Positions 17,982-27,013 of a stretch of 57,109 nucleotides of DNA are shown piece after piece. Made by a program: the position numbers and the translations under genes. The notes under the pieces were generated by a model. It was given only the letters and a program-made list of their open reading frames with translations. It was not told the DNA's origin and did no database searches. The DNA is taken from IMG/VR virus record IMGVR_UViG_3300047300_000237, positions 1 to 57,109 of that record. The stretch is one strand, 5' to 3'. Positions within the stretch are counted from its first letter, which is position 1; every line of letters begins with the position of its first letter. Source of the stretch: a virus.

Positions 17982-18343
17982 AAGTAATTATTGCAGGTAG
18001 TCGTTCGATTGAAGATTATTCTTTAGTGGTTCAAGCAATGAAACGATGTGGTTATGAAGTAACAGAAGTTGTTTCTGGCTGTGCTACTGGTATTGATCGT
18101 ATGGGTGAACAGTGGGCAAGAGCAAACAACATTCCTATTAAAGAAATGCCAGCAGATTGGATGCGTCATGGAAACTCTGCTGGACCACAGCGCAATCGTG
18201 CTATGGCAGAATATGCAGATGCCGCAGTCATTATTTGGGACGGTGAGTCTCGTGGCACAAGAAACATGGTAGAGAATATGATTCGCCGAAAGAAACCATA
18301 TCATCTACAACTAACATCTGGCACGTTAGAGGATTTTATATGA
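17978..18343 (+). CDS. SLOG-family (DUF2493/YspA-like) protein
   Basis: 121 residues. The Rossmann-like start VIIAGSRSIEDY, then VVSGCATGIDRMGEQWA and PADWMRHGNSAGPQRNRAM match the DUF2493 branch of the SLOG nucleotide-ligand-binding superfamily. Later IIWDGESRGTRNMV is also typical. Relatives bind nucleotide-derived ligands, and some act in ADP-ribose or defence-related signalling. The phage role is unknown. It is part of a chain of 4-nt overlaps with both neighbours. Confidence 0.82.
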   Translation: MKVIIAGSRSIEDYSLVVQAMKRCGYEVTEVVSGCATGIDRMGEQWARANNIPIKEMPADWMRHGNSAGPQRNRAMAEYADAAVIIWDGESRGTRNMVENMIRRKKPYHLQLTSGTLEDFI

Positions 18344-18537
18344 GCCAATCGGATGACTACCAGCGTGGTTACTTTGATGGATACCTAGCCGCAAAGAATG
18401 CACCGCTTCAACCGTATGCGCCTACACCAAGCGGTCAAGCTAAGGTAACTTGCCCGAAATGTAATATGGTATGGGAAGGGGTGATGGGATATGTATGTCC
18501 TAGCTTCGATTGTCCTATCCAACCTAAAGTTAGATAA
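18340..18537 (+). CDS. Small zinc-ribbon protein, 65 residues
   Basis: Contains CPKCNMVWEG and a later pair of cysteines (VCPSFDC), consistent with one zinc site. Otherwise polar. ATGA overlap with the SLOG gene. Function unknown. Confidence 0.7.
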   Translation: MSQSDDYQRGYFDGYLAAKNAPLQPYAPTPSGQAKVTCPKCNMVWEGVMGYVCPSFDCPIQPKVR

Positions 18538-18549
18538 CAAGGAAACATT

Positions 18550-18705
18550 ATGAGTGAAGAGGAATTTGATATTAAATGCAGAGCATTAGCAAAAGAAATA
18601 GATGATACACCTATAGAAGATCATGCAAACTTGATGAAGTTACTTACACAGACAGAAAGTATGCGGAAAGAATTTGTTAGACTATACGAACTGGACAGCG
18701 AATAA
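18550..18705 (+). CDS. Small acidic protein, 51 residues
   Basis: ATG 18550 follows AAGGAAAC and the frame runs to TAA 18703-18705, whose last base is the first of the thyX ATG. The product is acidic and helical (MSEEEFDIKCRALAKEID...). No family recognised. The tight TAATG coupling and the ribosome site support it as real. Confidence 0.65.
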   Translation: MSEEEFDIKCRALAKEIDDTPIEDHANLMKLLTQTESMRKEFVRLYELDSE

Positions 18706-19409
18706 TGAGTGAAGTTAATCTAATCGGTATTACCAAGCCGAGTGCCTATACAGAATGTACCACTGCAAATGAACTTGTTGCATGGGCAGCAAGAGTTTCT
18801 AATCCTTCAAATCAAAACAATACAGCAACCGCACCCAAGTTGGTTCGATATCTTATTCAGAACCAGCATTGGTCACCACTGGAGATGGTTCATGTCAGCA
18901 TGGAAATCCGAACAACCAGAGATATCGCCCGTCAAATCTTGCGGCATCGTTCTTTCTCATTCCAAGAGTTCAGTCAGCGTTACGCTGATCCAACCAAGGA
19001 TCTTGGATTTGTTACAAGGGAAGCCCGACTCCAAGATGCAAAGAATCGACAGAATTCCGTCGAACTAACTCCCGATGAAAATCGTCTCGCAGAAGAGTGG
19101 AATGTTATGCAGAAGCAGGCGTTGAATGCTGCTAACATGGCATATCAGTGGGCAATCGAACGCGGCATCGCCAAGGAACAGGCGCGAGTTGTTCTGCCAG
19201 AGGGTAATACTGAGTCAGTGATGATCATGGCAGGGTCGCTTCGTAGTTGGGTTCACTACTGCCAACTTCGTATGGATAAGGCCACTCAGAAAGAACACCG
19301 TATCGTAGCAGAACAGTGCTGGGAAATTATTGGTCAGCACTTCCCTGATGTAATCAAAGCCCTAGATGACATGAAGGCATGGGATGAGTTCGAAAGAAAA
19401 CTACCTTGA
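18705..19409 (+). CDS. thyX: Flavin-dependent thymidylate synthase ThyX
   Basis: 234 residues. The ThyX signature RHRxxSxxxxSQRY is present as RHRSFSFQEFSQRY near residue 86. It converts dUMP to dTMP using FAD and methylene-tetrahydrofolate. Upstream HWSPLEMVHVSM and downstream ARVVLPEG are also family-typical. It lies in a nucleotide supply region with MazG, NrdA/C/B and dCMP deaminase. T4 itself uses the unrelated Td enzyme. A probable terminator follows. Confidence 0.95.
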   Translation: MSEVNLIGITKPSAYTECTTANELVAWAARVSNPSNQNNTATAPKLVRYLIQNQHWSPLEMVHVSMEIRTTRDIARQILRHRSFSFQEFSQRYADPTKDLGFVTREARLQDAKNRQNSVELTPDENRLAEEWNVMQKQALNAANMAYQWAIERGIAKEQARVVLPEGNTESVMIMAGSLRSWVHYCQLRMDKATQKEHRIVAEQCWEIIGQHFPDVIKALDDMKAWDEFERKLP

Positions 19410-19419
19410 CCAAAATACC

Positions 19420-19454
19420 AGGCACCTTTGAATCTCGGCAAGTCGCCTTTTTTT
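19420..19454 (+). terminator. Probable intrinsic terminator after thyX
   Basis: Imperfect stem AGGC-ac-CTT / AAG-tc-GCCT, followed directly by a run of Ts ending near 19454. The stem is modest, with a 2x2 internal loop. It fits the unit end after thyX. Confidence 0.5.
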
Positions 19455-19494
19455 CGCGCCAAAATTTTGACTCCGAAAAGTCGGGAAGTAATTG

Positions 19495-20220
19495 ATGCGG
19501 ATATTGCTAACTGGTCATGAGGGATTTATCGGAAGGAATGCAATGCGTATTCTTTCCGAAGACTTTGAAGTTATTCCTTATGAAGGTGATATTAGAGATT
19601 TCAAAATCTCCGAATATTACTATGCCGTTCTTCACTTAGCAGCCCTTGCTGGTGTTAGAAAGAGTTGGGAAAATCCAGAAGAATATTGGGATGTAAATGT
19701 CACTGGATCAAAGAAAGTTTTCGATGAATGTAATAGACTAAATCTTCGGTGTGTCTATGCTTCGTCTTCATCTGTTTACGAATGGTGGAAGAATCCATAC
19801 GCAACTAGCAAGAAAGCGATGGAAGAACTTGCGCCAAAATATTCAGTTGGTATGAGATTTCATACAGTTTACGGACCAGACTCTAGACCAGATATGTTCT
19901 ATGATATGATGCTTAATAATAAAGTAGAATATCTAACGGAACACAAACGAGACTGGACACATGTTGAAGATGTTGTTTCTGCAATTAAAATTATCTTGAC
20001 AGACACTAGAATTTCTGATATCCTAGATATAGGAACAGGGCAGCCAGTTTCTGTTATTGATGTCGCTAATGCGTATGGCTATAGAGATGTGCCAATAAAA
20101 GAAGTTTTTGGTGAAAGAGAAATCACTCATGCCGATACTTCTAAGTTACTCGCTATGGGCTGGAAACCTAAGTTCAACATTCTAGAGGAAGCACGAAATG
20201 CCAGAAACAGTCAAAGTTAA
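19495..20220 (+). CDS. NAD-dependent sugar epimerase/dehydratase (extended SDR)
   Basis: 241 residues. The N-terminal Rossmann motif GHEGFIG fits the GxxGxxG pattern. YATSKKAME carries the YxxxK catalytic pair near residue 101, with SSSSVYEW supplying the upstream Ser. Family members modify nucleotide sugars. The short length suggests a minimal substrate domain. Start chosen as ATG 19495 rather than the TTG before it. It may act on LPS or on sugars for the glycosyltransferase at 37132. It overlaps the next gene by 23 nt. Confidence 0.82.
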   Translation: MRILLTGHEGFIGRNAMRILSEDFEVIPYEGDIRDFKISEYYYAVLHLAALAGVRKSWENPEEYWDVNVTGSKKVFDECNRLNLRCVYASSSSVYEWWKNPYATSKKAMEELAPKYSVGMRFHTVYGPDSRPDMFYDMMLNNKVEYLTEHKRDWTHVEDVVSAIKIILTDTRISDILDIGTGQPVSVIDVANAYGYRDVPIKEVFGEREITHADTSKLLAMGWKPKFNILEEARNARNSQS

Positions 20221-20740
20221 TTATGATCCTATTTCAGAAGAATATTATATTGCATGGGAAGGCTTTGAAGAGGCTGGTTTTAAGCCCGGTGATACTGTAA
20301 TATGGCAAGATAATGAAGATGGAAGTTTTACGCTAAAGAAAGAAGAAAATATGAGTTATCAGAATGATGTTGAAAAGTTTATGGCCGCGGCCGATCAGTA
20401 TATTGGCGCAACTCCACATCTTAACGAAAATAACGAGGATCAAGCCAAACTATATATTGATCTAATCGATGAAGAGTTTCGCGAGTTGTGCGATGGGTTT
20501 CTTCGTCGGCACATCGGTGACATTGCAGATGGTGGCGCAGATTTGGTTTGGGTTGTCAAGGGACTTTTCACGACTCTGGGCATCAACTTCGATCAGGTCT
20601 GGGAAGAAGTTCGTGCATCTAATATGAGCAAGGTTTCCGAGGGTGGCAAGATCAAGAAGCGGGCTGACGGTAAGATCCTGAAGCCAGATACATATTTTAA
20701 GCCCGATATTGAACGGGTATTGAAGGAACAGGGTCTATAA
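20198..20740 (+). CDS. AbrB-like segment fused to MazG-type NTP pyrophosphohydrolase
   Basis: 180 residues. Residues 1-50 form a small beta domain (GFKPGDTVIWQDNEDGSFTL) like AbrB-type proteins. From about 52 onward an all-alpha MazG/PRA-PH-like domain begins: EEFRELCDGF and then DIADGGADLVWVVKG contain the ExxE and ExxD-like metal sites. The C-terminal KADGKILKPDTYFKPD-type block is seen in phage MazG proteins. It may hydrolyse dNTPs or an alarmone. An internal ATG at 20351 after AAGAAGAAAAT could give the MazG domain alone. GAGGAAG precedes the first ATG. Confidence 0.78.
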   Translation: MPETVKVNYDPISEEYYIAWEGFEEAGFKPGDTVIWQDNEDGSFTLKKEENMSYQNDVEKFMAAADQYIGATPHLNENNEDQAKLYIDLIDEEFRELCDGFLRRHIGDIADGGADLVWVVKGLFTTLGINFDQVWEEVRASNMSKVSEGGKIKKRADGKILKPDTYFKPDIERVLKEQGL

Positions 20741-22540
20741 ATGGCAAAAGAAAACTATCTCGGAATTGAAATCGATCTGTCGCGTGACAGCCTGTTTGAT
20801 AAACTAGGCATCCAGCGCCTACAGGAATCGTATATGCGGGACGATGAAACTTCTCCGCAGCATAGGTTTGCTTTTGTATCGAAGACTTTTGGTTCTAATC
20901 CTGAACATGCCCAGCGCCTGTATGAGTATGCGTCAAAGCACTGGCTCTCGTATGCAACTCCTATTCTTTCGTTTGGTCGATCCAAGCGCGGAATGCCTAT
21001 CAGTTGCTTTTTGAACTTTATTGATGATACAGCGGAGGGACTAGTTGACAATCTATCAGAAACGAATTGGCTATCTATGCTTGGCGGTGGCGTTGGGATT
21101 GGGTTCGGTATTCGTGCCGCCGACGACAAGTCTACTGGGGTTATGCCTCACCTTCGCACTTATGATGCATCTTCTATGGCGTATCGTCAAGGGCGAACGA
21201 GACGAGGGAGTTATGCTGCTTATCTTGATATCAGTCATCCTGACATCGCTCTATTTCTAGAGATGCGTAAGCCAACGGGCGATCCGAACATGCGGGCGCT
21301 CAACTTGCACCACGGTGTTAATATCACCGACGACTTCATGCAAATTATCGAACGTTGCATGACCGACAAGGATGCAGATGATAGTTGGAATCTAGTCGAC
21401 CCTGCATCAAAGGAAATTCGTGATACTGTATCTGCTAAAGAACTTTGGCAGAAGATTCTCGAACTTCGAATGATGACTGGTGAACCATATATTCACTTCA
21501 TCGATACTTCGAACCGTCATCTTCCAGATTTTCAGAAGGCACTTGGTCTAAAGATTAATCAGTCAAATCTTTGCTCGGAAATCATTTTGCCAACTGACAA
21601 GAAGCGCACCGCTGTTTGCTGTTTGTCTTCTGTCAATCTAGAATACTATGATGCATGGTCGCGTGATCCTCTGTTCCTGCGTGATATGGCAGAAATGCTT
21701 GACAATGTTCTACAGTATTTTATCGATAACGCACCCAAGCAGGTTGCCCGTGCAATCTATTCAGCAAAGCGTGAACGCTCTATTGGTATCGGCGCTCTAG
21801 GATTCCATGCTTATCTCCAGCGCAAGGGTATTGCGTGGGAATCTGCTGTGGCTAAGGGCGTGAATATGCGTATCTTCAAGCATATCAAATCAAAGTTGGA
21901 TGCTGCCAATCTAGAACTTGGCGCAGAACGAGGAGAAGCACCGGATGCCGCGGGCACTGGCCGCCGTTTCAGTCACATGCAGGCCATCGCGCCAAATGCG
22001 TCTTCGTCTATCATCATGGGTAATACCAGTCCGTCGATTGAACCCTGGCGTGCCAACGCATATCGCCAAGATACTCTATCTGGTTCATTCCTGAATAAGA
22101 ACAAGTACCTCGACAAGATTATTCAAGAAGAAGCCAAGAACCGCAAGGAAGACTGGTATAACGAAACTTGGTCGTCAATTATCGCAAATGATGGCTCTGT
22201 CCAGCATCTAACTTGGATGGATGAAAACACGAAAAACATATATAAGACATCAATGGAAATTGATCAGCGGTGGGTTATTGAGCATGCCGCAGACCGACAG
22301 AAGTTTATTGATCAGGCACAGTCCCTCAATATTTTCTTCCGTCCGGATGCCAATATTAAGTATCTCCATGCGGTACATTATCTAGCATGGAAACAAGGTC
22401 TAAAAACGCTATACTACTGCCGCTCCGAAAAGATCGGTAAAGCAGATAAGGTTTCGAAGAAGATTGAGCGAGAAGCGATTAAGGAAATCGACTTTCAGGC
22501 AATGATCGACGGCGATACCTGTGTAGCCTGCGAGGGGTAA
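20741..22540 (+). CDS. nrdA: Ribonucleotide reductase large subunit (class I, NrdA-like)
   Basis: 599 residues, shorter than T4 NrdA (about 750). Substrate-site Cys in GMPISCFLNF, thiyl-radical Cys in NLCSEI and its partner in AVCCLSS are present. The C-terminal redox tail CVACEG keeps the CxxC pair. The usual N-terminal ATP-cone is missing, so feedback inhibition by dATP through that site is not expected. It forms an operon with nrdC (4 nt away) and nrdB. It makes dNDPs for phage replication. Confidence 0.95.
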   Translation: MAKENYLGIEIDLSRDSLFDKLGIQRLQESYMRDDETSPQHRFAFVSKTFGSNPEHAQRLYEYASKHWLSYATPILSFGRSKRGMPISCFLNFIDDTAEGLVDNLSETNWLSMLGGGVGIGFGIRAADDKSTGVMPHLRTYDASSMAYRQGRTRRGSYAAYLDISHPDIALFLEMRKPTGDPNMRALNLHHGVNITDDFMQIIERCMTDKDADDSWNLVDPASKEIRDTVSAKELWQKILELRMMTGEPYIHFIDTSNRHLPDFQKALGLKINQSNLCSEIILPTDKKRTAVCCLSSVNLEYYDAWSRDPLFLRDMAEMLDNVLQYFIDNAPKQVARAIYSAKRERSIGIGALGFHAYLQRKGIAWESAVAKGVNMRIFKHIKSKLDAANLELGAERGEAPDAAGTGRRFSHMQAIAPNASSSIIMGNTSPSIEPWRANAYRQDTLSGSFLNKNKYLDKIIQEEAKNRKEDWYNETWSSIIANDGSVQHLTWMDENTKNIYKTSMEIDQRWVIEHAADRQKFIDQAQSLNIFFRPDANIKYLHAVHYLAWKQGLKTLYYCRSEKIGKADKVSKKIEREAIKEIDFQAMIDGDTCVACEG

Positions 22541-22544
22541 ACTA

Positions 22545-22781
22545 ATGACACAATATTTTGCACAAATAGTATCAAAGCCAGATTGCCCGTATTGCGTAAA
22601 GGCAAAAGAGTTCATGCTTGGCATGGATATTCAATATACTGAAATGGTAGTCGGTAAGGACTGCCAGTGGGAAGATGTTACAGCACAACTTCCTGGTGTG
22701 ACTACTGTTCCTCAAATTTGGATCAATGGTGAGCATGTTGGTGGTTATGATGATCTAGTAAATTGGGCAGCGGAGGTATAA
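22545..22781 (+). CDS. nrdC: Glutaredoxin (NrdC-like)
   Basis: 78 residues with the CPYC active site near residue 14 and the TVPQIWING cis-Pro block. It would reduce the NrdA C-terminal disulphide. GAGGGG precedes the ATG. The stop overlaps the nrdB start by one base, so the three RNR genes are co-translated. Confidence 0.93.
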   Translation: MTQYFAQIVSKPDCPYCVKAKEFMLGMDIQYTEMVVGKDCQWEDVTAQLPGVTTVPQIWINGEHVGGYDDLVNWAAEV

Positions 22782-23755
22782 TGTCTAATCTTTTGAGCGA
22801 ACGCTCGTATTTCAAGCCTTTTAATTATCCTTGGGCATATGACGCCTGGTTGAAGCATGAACAGTCGCACTGGCTTCATACCGAAGTTCCAATGTTGGAA
22901 GATGTCAACGATTGGAAGAAGCGTCTAAAGCCAGAAGAGAAGCATTTTCTCACTAATATTTTTCGTTTCTTTACACAGGGCGATATCGATGTTGCGGGTG
23001 GCTATGTAAAGAACTATCTACCATATTTCCCTCAGCCTGAAATCCGTATGATGTTGATGGGATTCGCAGCAAGGGAGGCGCTCCATGTGGCAGCCTACTC
23101 ACACCTTATTGAAACTCTGGGTATGCCTGAAACAACGTACCAAGAATTTCTCGAATACGACTCCATGCGCGCCAAGCACGACTACTTTACAGATTTGTCG
23201 AATGCAAATGGAACGCCAGAGTCCGTCGCTACCAACATTGCCGCGTTTAGTGCATTCACTGAGGGTATGCAACTGTTCTCATCCTTCATCATGCTCCTCA
23301 ACTTCCCTCGTCACGGAAAAATGAAGGGTATGGGACAGATTGTCACTTGGTCGATTGTTGATGAAACGCAACACGCCGAGTCGATGATCAAGTTGTTTCG
23401 TGCATATGTTGAAGAAAATCGTGAACTTTGGAACGATGAATTGAAGTCTAGCATTTACACTATCGCAGAAAAGATGGTAGAACTTGAAGACAAGTTTATC
23501 GAACTTTCATTCTCCATGGGCGCGATGGAAAATCTGACAGAAGAAGATGTAAAGAAGTATATTCGTTATATTTGTGATCGTCGCTTGATTAGCCTTGGTA
23601 TGAAGGGAATCTTTAAGGTAAAGAAGAATCCTCTGCCTTGGGTAGAAGAAATGATTAATGCGCCTACTCATACAAACTTCTTTGAAAATCGTGCTACAGA
23701 TTATGCTAAGGGTGCCCTGTCTGGTAGTTGGGAAACAGTCTGGGCAAAAGCGTAA
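22781..23755 (+). CDS. nrdB: Ribonucleotide reductase small subunit (NrdB-like)
   Basis: 324 residues from ATG 22781, which has GGAGG 5 nt upstream. Diiron ligands appear in AAREALHVAAYSH (E..H) and DETQHAES (E..H). The radical Tyr is the Y in HVAAYSH, at the position of E. coli Tyr122. This marks a classical tyrosyl-radical class I subunit. A late-type promoter follows. Confidence 0.94.
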   Translation: MSNLLSERSYFKPFNYPWAYDAWLKHEQSHWLHTEVPMLEDVNDWKKRLKPEEKHFLTNIFRFFTQGDIDVAGGYVKNYLPYFPQPEIRMMLMGFAAREALHVAAYSHLIETLGMPETTYQEFLEYDSMRAKHDYFTDLSNANGTPESVATNIAAFSAFTEGMQLFSSFIMLLNFPRHGKMKGMGQIVTWSIVDETQHAESMIKLFRAYVEENRELWNDELKSSIYTIAEKMVELEDKFIELSFSMGAMENLTEEDVKKYIRYICDRRLISLGMKGIFKVKKNPLPWVEEMINAPTHTNFFENRATDYAKGALSGSWETVWAKA

Positions 23756-23758
23756 ACA

Positions 23759-23766
23759 AATAAATA
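23759..23766 (+). promoter_or_regulatory. Late promoter variant AATAAATA
   Basis: One mismatch from TATAAATA, 20 nt before the next ATG and followed by TTTAGGAGAAAA. Weaker evidence than the exact matches. Confidence 0.4.
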
Positions 23767-23785
23767 AAAGTTTAGGAGAAAATAC

Positions 23786-24094
23786 ATGGGTAAAAGAGTT
23801 ACAATTACAACAACAAGACAAGATCCATCTACACCATGGTTTCATGAGACAGACCAAGGCAGTTCTGTAGATCAGGCTGTATCCGAAGAACAAACATTTT
23901 TGATGAGCAATTACGAAAATGTATCTTTTAGTCGAACATCTACCGATACTACATTAACACTAACTTTAGATTTTGCGGACGCTGCAATTTTTGATCAATA
24001 TGCGGCCCTTATCGTAAATAATCTCGAATCTCCATATAGAACATACTGCGATGCTAATAACATGACAGTATCTAGAGATATTACTGATATCTAA
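23786..24094 (+). CDS. Hypothetical protein, 102 residues
   Basis: Not recognised. Thr-rich with beta-strand tendency (SRTSTDTTLTLTLDFADA). TTTAGGAGAAAATAC gives a strong ribosome site. A late-type promoter variant precedes it, so it may be a minor virion protein. Confidence 0.7.
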   Translation: MGKRVTITTTRQDPSTPWFHETDQGSSVDQAVSEEQTFLMSNYENVSFSRTSTDTTLTLTLDFADAAIFDQYAALIVNNLESPYRTYCDANNMTVSRDITDI

Positions 24095-24095
24095 T

Positions 24096-24251
24096 ATGGA
24101 AGAACTAGAATGTTTTTCATGTGATGCCGTGTTTTTGGTAGAACATGATCAAGATCCTGAATATTATTCGATAAAGCATTGCCCGTTTTGCGGTACTAAG
24201 ATTTCAGAAGAGGAAAGCCTCGACTGGGATGAGTGGGACGAAGACGAATAA
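24096..24251 (+). CDS. Small zinc-ribbon protein, 51 residues
   Basis: ATG 24096 starts one base after the previous stop and the frame ends at TAA 24249-24251. It carries ECFSCD and HCPFCG, a two-knuckle zinc ribbon, and a very acidic tail (DWDEWDEDE). Such acidic ribbons are common in phages without known role. Confidence 0.7.
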   Translation: MEELECFSCDAVFLVEHDQDPEYYSIKHCPFCGTKISEEESLDWDEWDEDE

Positions 24252-24254
24252 ATA
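24247..24254 (+). promoter_or_regulatory. Late promoter variant AATAAATA
   Basis: Overlaps the stop codon of the zinc-ribbon gene and lies 20 nt before the ATG of the GIY-YIG-like gene. One mismatch from the T4 octamer. Confidence 0.4.
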
Positions 24255-24273
24255 GTTCACTTTGGAGTGAACT

Positions 24274-24627
24274 ATGGCTATTAAAAAGAAGAAGCCGTCG
24301 CCAAAGAAAGTGCATAGAGTATATTGCACCTACTTTGACGACGGCAAATTTTATATTGGTTATTCATGTAAGACCGATAAACTATTTGAGAAATATTTCG
24401 GTAGTTCTTCGTATGTGACTAACTATGAAGGCGAAATGCGTAAAGAAGTGGTGGCTGAATATGACAGCAAATCACACGCTAAAGCCGTTGAACATATTCT
24501 ACAGTGGGAATATCGATTTGATGATCGGTGTATAAATGATATGTGGAATGTTCGTTTGCGTCTATCGCATTTGAAAGACTTAAAGATACCTGATTGGAGA
24601 CCTGGATGTTTTTCGCAGCACTCTTAA
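24274..24627 (+). CDS. GIY-YIG-like nuclease domain protein
   Basis: 117 residues. HRVYCTYF, then DGKFYIGYS, matches the GIY-YIG pattern with relaxed first half (VYC for GIY). It is followed by KYFGSS and a Glu in AVEHILQWE. Such domains occur in homing (Seg-like) endonucleases and repair enzymes. The protein is short and has a basic N-terminus (KKKKPSPKK) but no DNA-binding module. It overlaps the next gene by 22 nt, which is odd for a mobile element and argues for domestication. Confidence 0.65.
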   Translation: MAIKKKKPSPKKVHRVYCTYFDDGKFYIGYSCKTDKLFEKYFGSSSYVTNYEGEMRKEVVAEYDSKSHAKAVEHILQWEYRFDDRCINDMWNVRLRLSHLKDLKIPDWRPGCFSQHS

Positions 24628-25580
24628 TGCTAGTAGCCCTAGCGATTACTGGTGTCGCTGGTTACTTTTCGATATTAGGTTTGATGGCAATTTTTCCTGC
24701 ATCACCTTTGGCCGTTGCGGCCATGGGTGTGGTACTAGAACTTGCAAAACTTGTAACAGCCAGTTGGGTATACAGAAACTGGAAGACAGCAAATAAACTA
24801 TTGAAATCATATTTTGTTGCTGCTGTATGTACCCTATCGTTTATTACCAGTATGGGTGTCTTTGGATATCTCAGTAAAGCGCACATTGAACACACCACTG
24901 TTGGTGGTTCAGCCCAGTTACAAATTGCACAACTAGAAAGCAAAAAAGAAGCGGCAGAAAGGAGACTAAAGAATGCACAAACATCTTTGGATACTCTGGA
25001 CCGACTCACTACTGGCGAAAATGTCCTCGATGCTAATTACATTCGAAATCGACAAAAGCGAGAACGTGCGGCCCTTAATAAGGAAATTGAGGGTGCGACT
25101 ACAGACATTCAGACTATTGAGGCTGATCTCATACCGCTCAAAACTGAAAACCTCAAACTCGAAGCCGAAGTAGGACCAATCAAATACGTTGCGGAACTAT
25201 TCTATGGTAGTGGTGATAACGCTACCATCGATAAAGCCGTGCGTATGATGATCATCGTTCTTATCTTTGTGTTCGATCCTCTGGCCATTCTATTGATAAT
25301 TGCTGCTAACATGACTCTTTTAGGGTTGACAAAGAAGCAAGAAGATAGTATAGTCGAAGATGTTGTGGTTGAAGAGTTTACTCCTGCGCCACCGACAAAG
25401 AAGTTGAAGGAAGTGGTTAGACGCGCCAAAAAGAACAAACAGAAGAAAGTGGAAGAAGTTCCCGATTTCTTTGCGTTTGAAAAGCATGTATCTACCCATG
25501 ACATTCCAGCACCTGACCCGCCGCGTAGAAATGCGAGAGGTCAAATCATAGTTGATGAAAGTAATATTAGGAGAATGTGA
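24606..25580 (+). CDS. Multi-TM membrane protein with central coiled coil
   Basis: 324 residues from ATG 24606; GGAG lies 8 nt upstream. TM segments lie near 2-20, 30-48, 65-85 and 213-240. A coiled coil of about 100 residues sits between TM3 and TM4 (QLESKKEAAERRLKNAQ). The C-terminus is basic and proline-rich. I recall homologues in cyanophages and other T4-like phages without function. A role in remodelling or sensing the host membrane is speculative. Confidence 0.75.
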   Translation: MFFAALLMLVALAITGVAGYFSILGLMAIFPASPLAVAAMGVVLELAKLVTASWVYRNWKTANKLLKSYFVAAVCTLSFITSMGVFGYLSKAHIEHTTVGGSAQLQIAQLESKKEAAERRLKNAQTSLDTLDRLTTGENVLDANYIRNRQKRERAALNKEIEGATTDIQTIEADLIPLKTENLKLEAEVGPIKYVAELFYGSGDNATIDKAVRMMIIVLIFVFDPLAILLIIAANMTLLGLTKKQEDSIVEDVVVEEFTPAPPTKKLKEVVRRAKKNKQKKVEEVPDFFAFEKHVSTHDIPAPDPPRRNARGQIIVDESNIRRM

Positions 25581-25581
25581 A

Positions 25582-25848
25582 ATGATGACTACTGTGGAAG
25601 CGATGCGCGAAGACCTTAAGAATAGTCTTCGCGCCAAGATTGGTACTGTGACTTTTACCAAACAGAATGGCGAAGAGCGAGTGATGCGTTGCACACTTCA
25701 GGATTCTATTCTTCCTAAGCAGGTAGACCTTGAAGAAGCGGTGCAGAAGAAGGGCCCCACTGATTCGCTGGCCGTATGGGATCTTGATAAGAACGCATGG
25801 CGCTCTTTTCGCTATGACTCTGTAATTTCAGTAACTTTTGAGGGTTGA
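25582..25848 (+). CDS. DUF2693-like small protein
   Basis: 88 residues starting at ATG 25582, with AGGAG at 25569-25573. IGTVTFTKQNGEERVMRCTL is a beta-barrel-like motif I associate with DUF2693 phage proteins. AVWDLDKNAWRSFRYDSV follows. No catalytic residues are evident. Its stop lies within the -35 of the next promoter. Confidence 0.65.
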   Translation: MMTTVEAMREDLKNSLRAKIGTVTFTKQNGEERVMRCTLQDSILPKQVDLEEAVQKKGPTDSLAVWDLDKNAWRSFRYDSVISVTFEG

Positions 25849-25886
25849 CAAAAGCCTTAATATATCGTATATTGAGATATATTAAG
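25845..25886 (+). promoter_or_regulatory. Promoter with 11-bp inverted repeat spanning spacer and leader
   Basis: TTGACA at 25845-25850, a 17-nt spacer and TATATT at 25868-25873. CTTAATATATC at 25856-25866 and GATATATTAAG at 25876-25886 form a perfect inverted repeat around the -10. An AAGGAG ribosome site follows at once. Confidence 0.75.
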
Positions 25887-25897
25887 AAGGAGTGATC

Positions 25898-27013
25898 ATG
25901 TATAAACTTAAGGTACCCGTTGCAGAATCCAAGTTTGTTGGCACCGAGCCTGTATGGGCTGATGGTTATGAGCCAGCAGACTATCAACGAGAATTCGGTA
26001 ATGCCCTGAACTGGTATAATTATATTGCCGACGCCAAAGATTGTCGAGCATTTTTGGTTGACTGGTTCAAGAGTGACAAGCAGAAGTTAAAGGCTCTTAG
26101 TCAGGTACCTGATAAGTTTCTTCCTCGAACCTATGCGAATACCGCTCGTATCGCTCTACGAGGGTTCCCAGTTAGCGAAGTTCATAAGAATCGCATCTGG
26201 GAAAAGGTAGAGGAAGTAGTCAATAAGCGCATCAAGTCCGACGAAGATGAGCCAACTGCCGAACCGACTGCCAAGATTGTCAAGCCAATCAAACTGGCAT
26301 CTACTTACATCCTTTCGGATGTCAATGACGAAATTGAAAATCTAATCAACGGCGAAGACACTAAAACTATGGGTCAGATCCTGATGCCATACAAGATGTC
26401 TGATAAGCAGTATATGGAATGTGCAGATAAGTTGCAGCCTCTTCTGGCAGAATATGCCGAAGTGCTTGAACTTCGTCGGACTAATCGTAAGACTTTGACC
26501 GAAGAACAGAAAGAGTTCATGGACTCTTTCCCATTCTCTGGCATCACAATCATCAAGAACATTGTTCAATTGATCGAAGGTTATATTAACGACCTCAAGA
26601 AGTCTTATATCAGCAAGTCTGTTGCCAAGGTTCGTAAGAAGAAGCCCAAGGACAAAACAAAGTTGGTCAAGGGCATCAAGTATCTTGCCGAAGATGAAAA
26701 GTTCGGTAAGAGCGTTGATCCTGTCAACCTTCTGAATTGTAGCGAAGTCTGGACTTTTGATACTAAGACCCGTAAGTTGTCTAAGTATTTCAGTCCGATC
26801 GGCGGTGGCATCACTGTGAAGGGTGCCTCGCTTATTGGCTATGAAGAGTCGATGTCCAGTTGCAAGTTGCTACGAAAGCCAGAAGATCAGATTCCTGCTT
26901 TTACTGCTACTGCCAAAAAAGACTTGACAAAGTGGTACTCTTCTGTTAAAAGTAAGACTGCGAATGTTCGCCCTCGACTTACGGCAACAACTCTAATTTT
27001 GAAAGTGTTTTAA
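25898..27013 (+). CDS. Conserved T4-like phage protein, 371 residues
   Basis: Start ATG 25898 after AAGGAGTGATC. The protein is charged, with an early block ADGYEPADYQREFGNALNWY and a Lys-rich middle (KVRKKKPKDKTKLVKG). A beta-rich segment near 280-330 follows. Similar proteins occur in marine T4-like phages, unnamed as far as I recall. DNA binding is plausible from the basic middle, but unproven. It overlaps the next gene by one base. Confidence 0.75.
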   Translation: MYKLKVPVAESKFVGTEPVWADGYEPADYQREFGNALNWYNYIADAKDCRAFLVDWFKSDKQKLKALSQVPDKFLPRTYANTARIALRGFPVSEVHKNRIWEKVEEVVNKRIKSDEDEPTAEPTAKIVKPIKLASTYILSDVNDEIENLINGEDTKTMGQILMPYKMSDKQYMECADKLQPLLAEYAEVLELRRTNRKTLTEEQKEFMDSFPFSGITIIKNIVQLIEGYINDLKKSYISKSVAKVRKKKPKDKTKLVKGIKYLAEDEKFGKSVDPVNLLNCSEVWTFDTKTRKLSKYFSPIGGGITVKGASLIGYEESMSSCKLLRKPEDQIPAFTATAKKDLTKWYSSVKSKTANVRPRLTATTLILKVF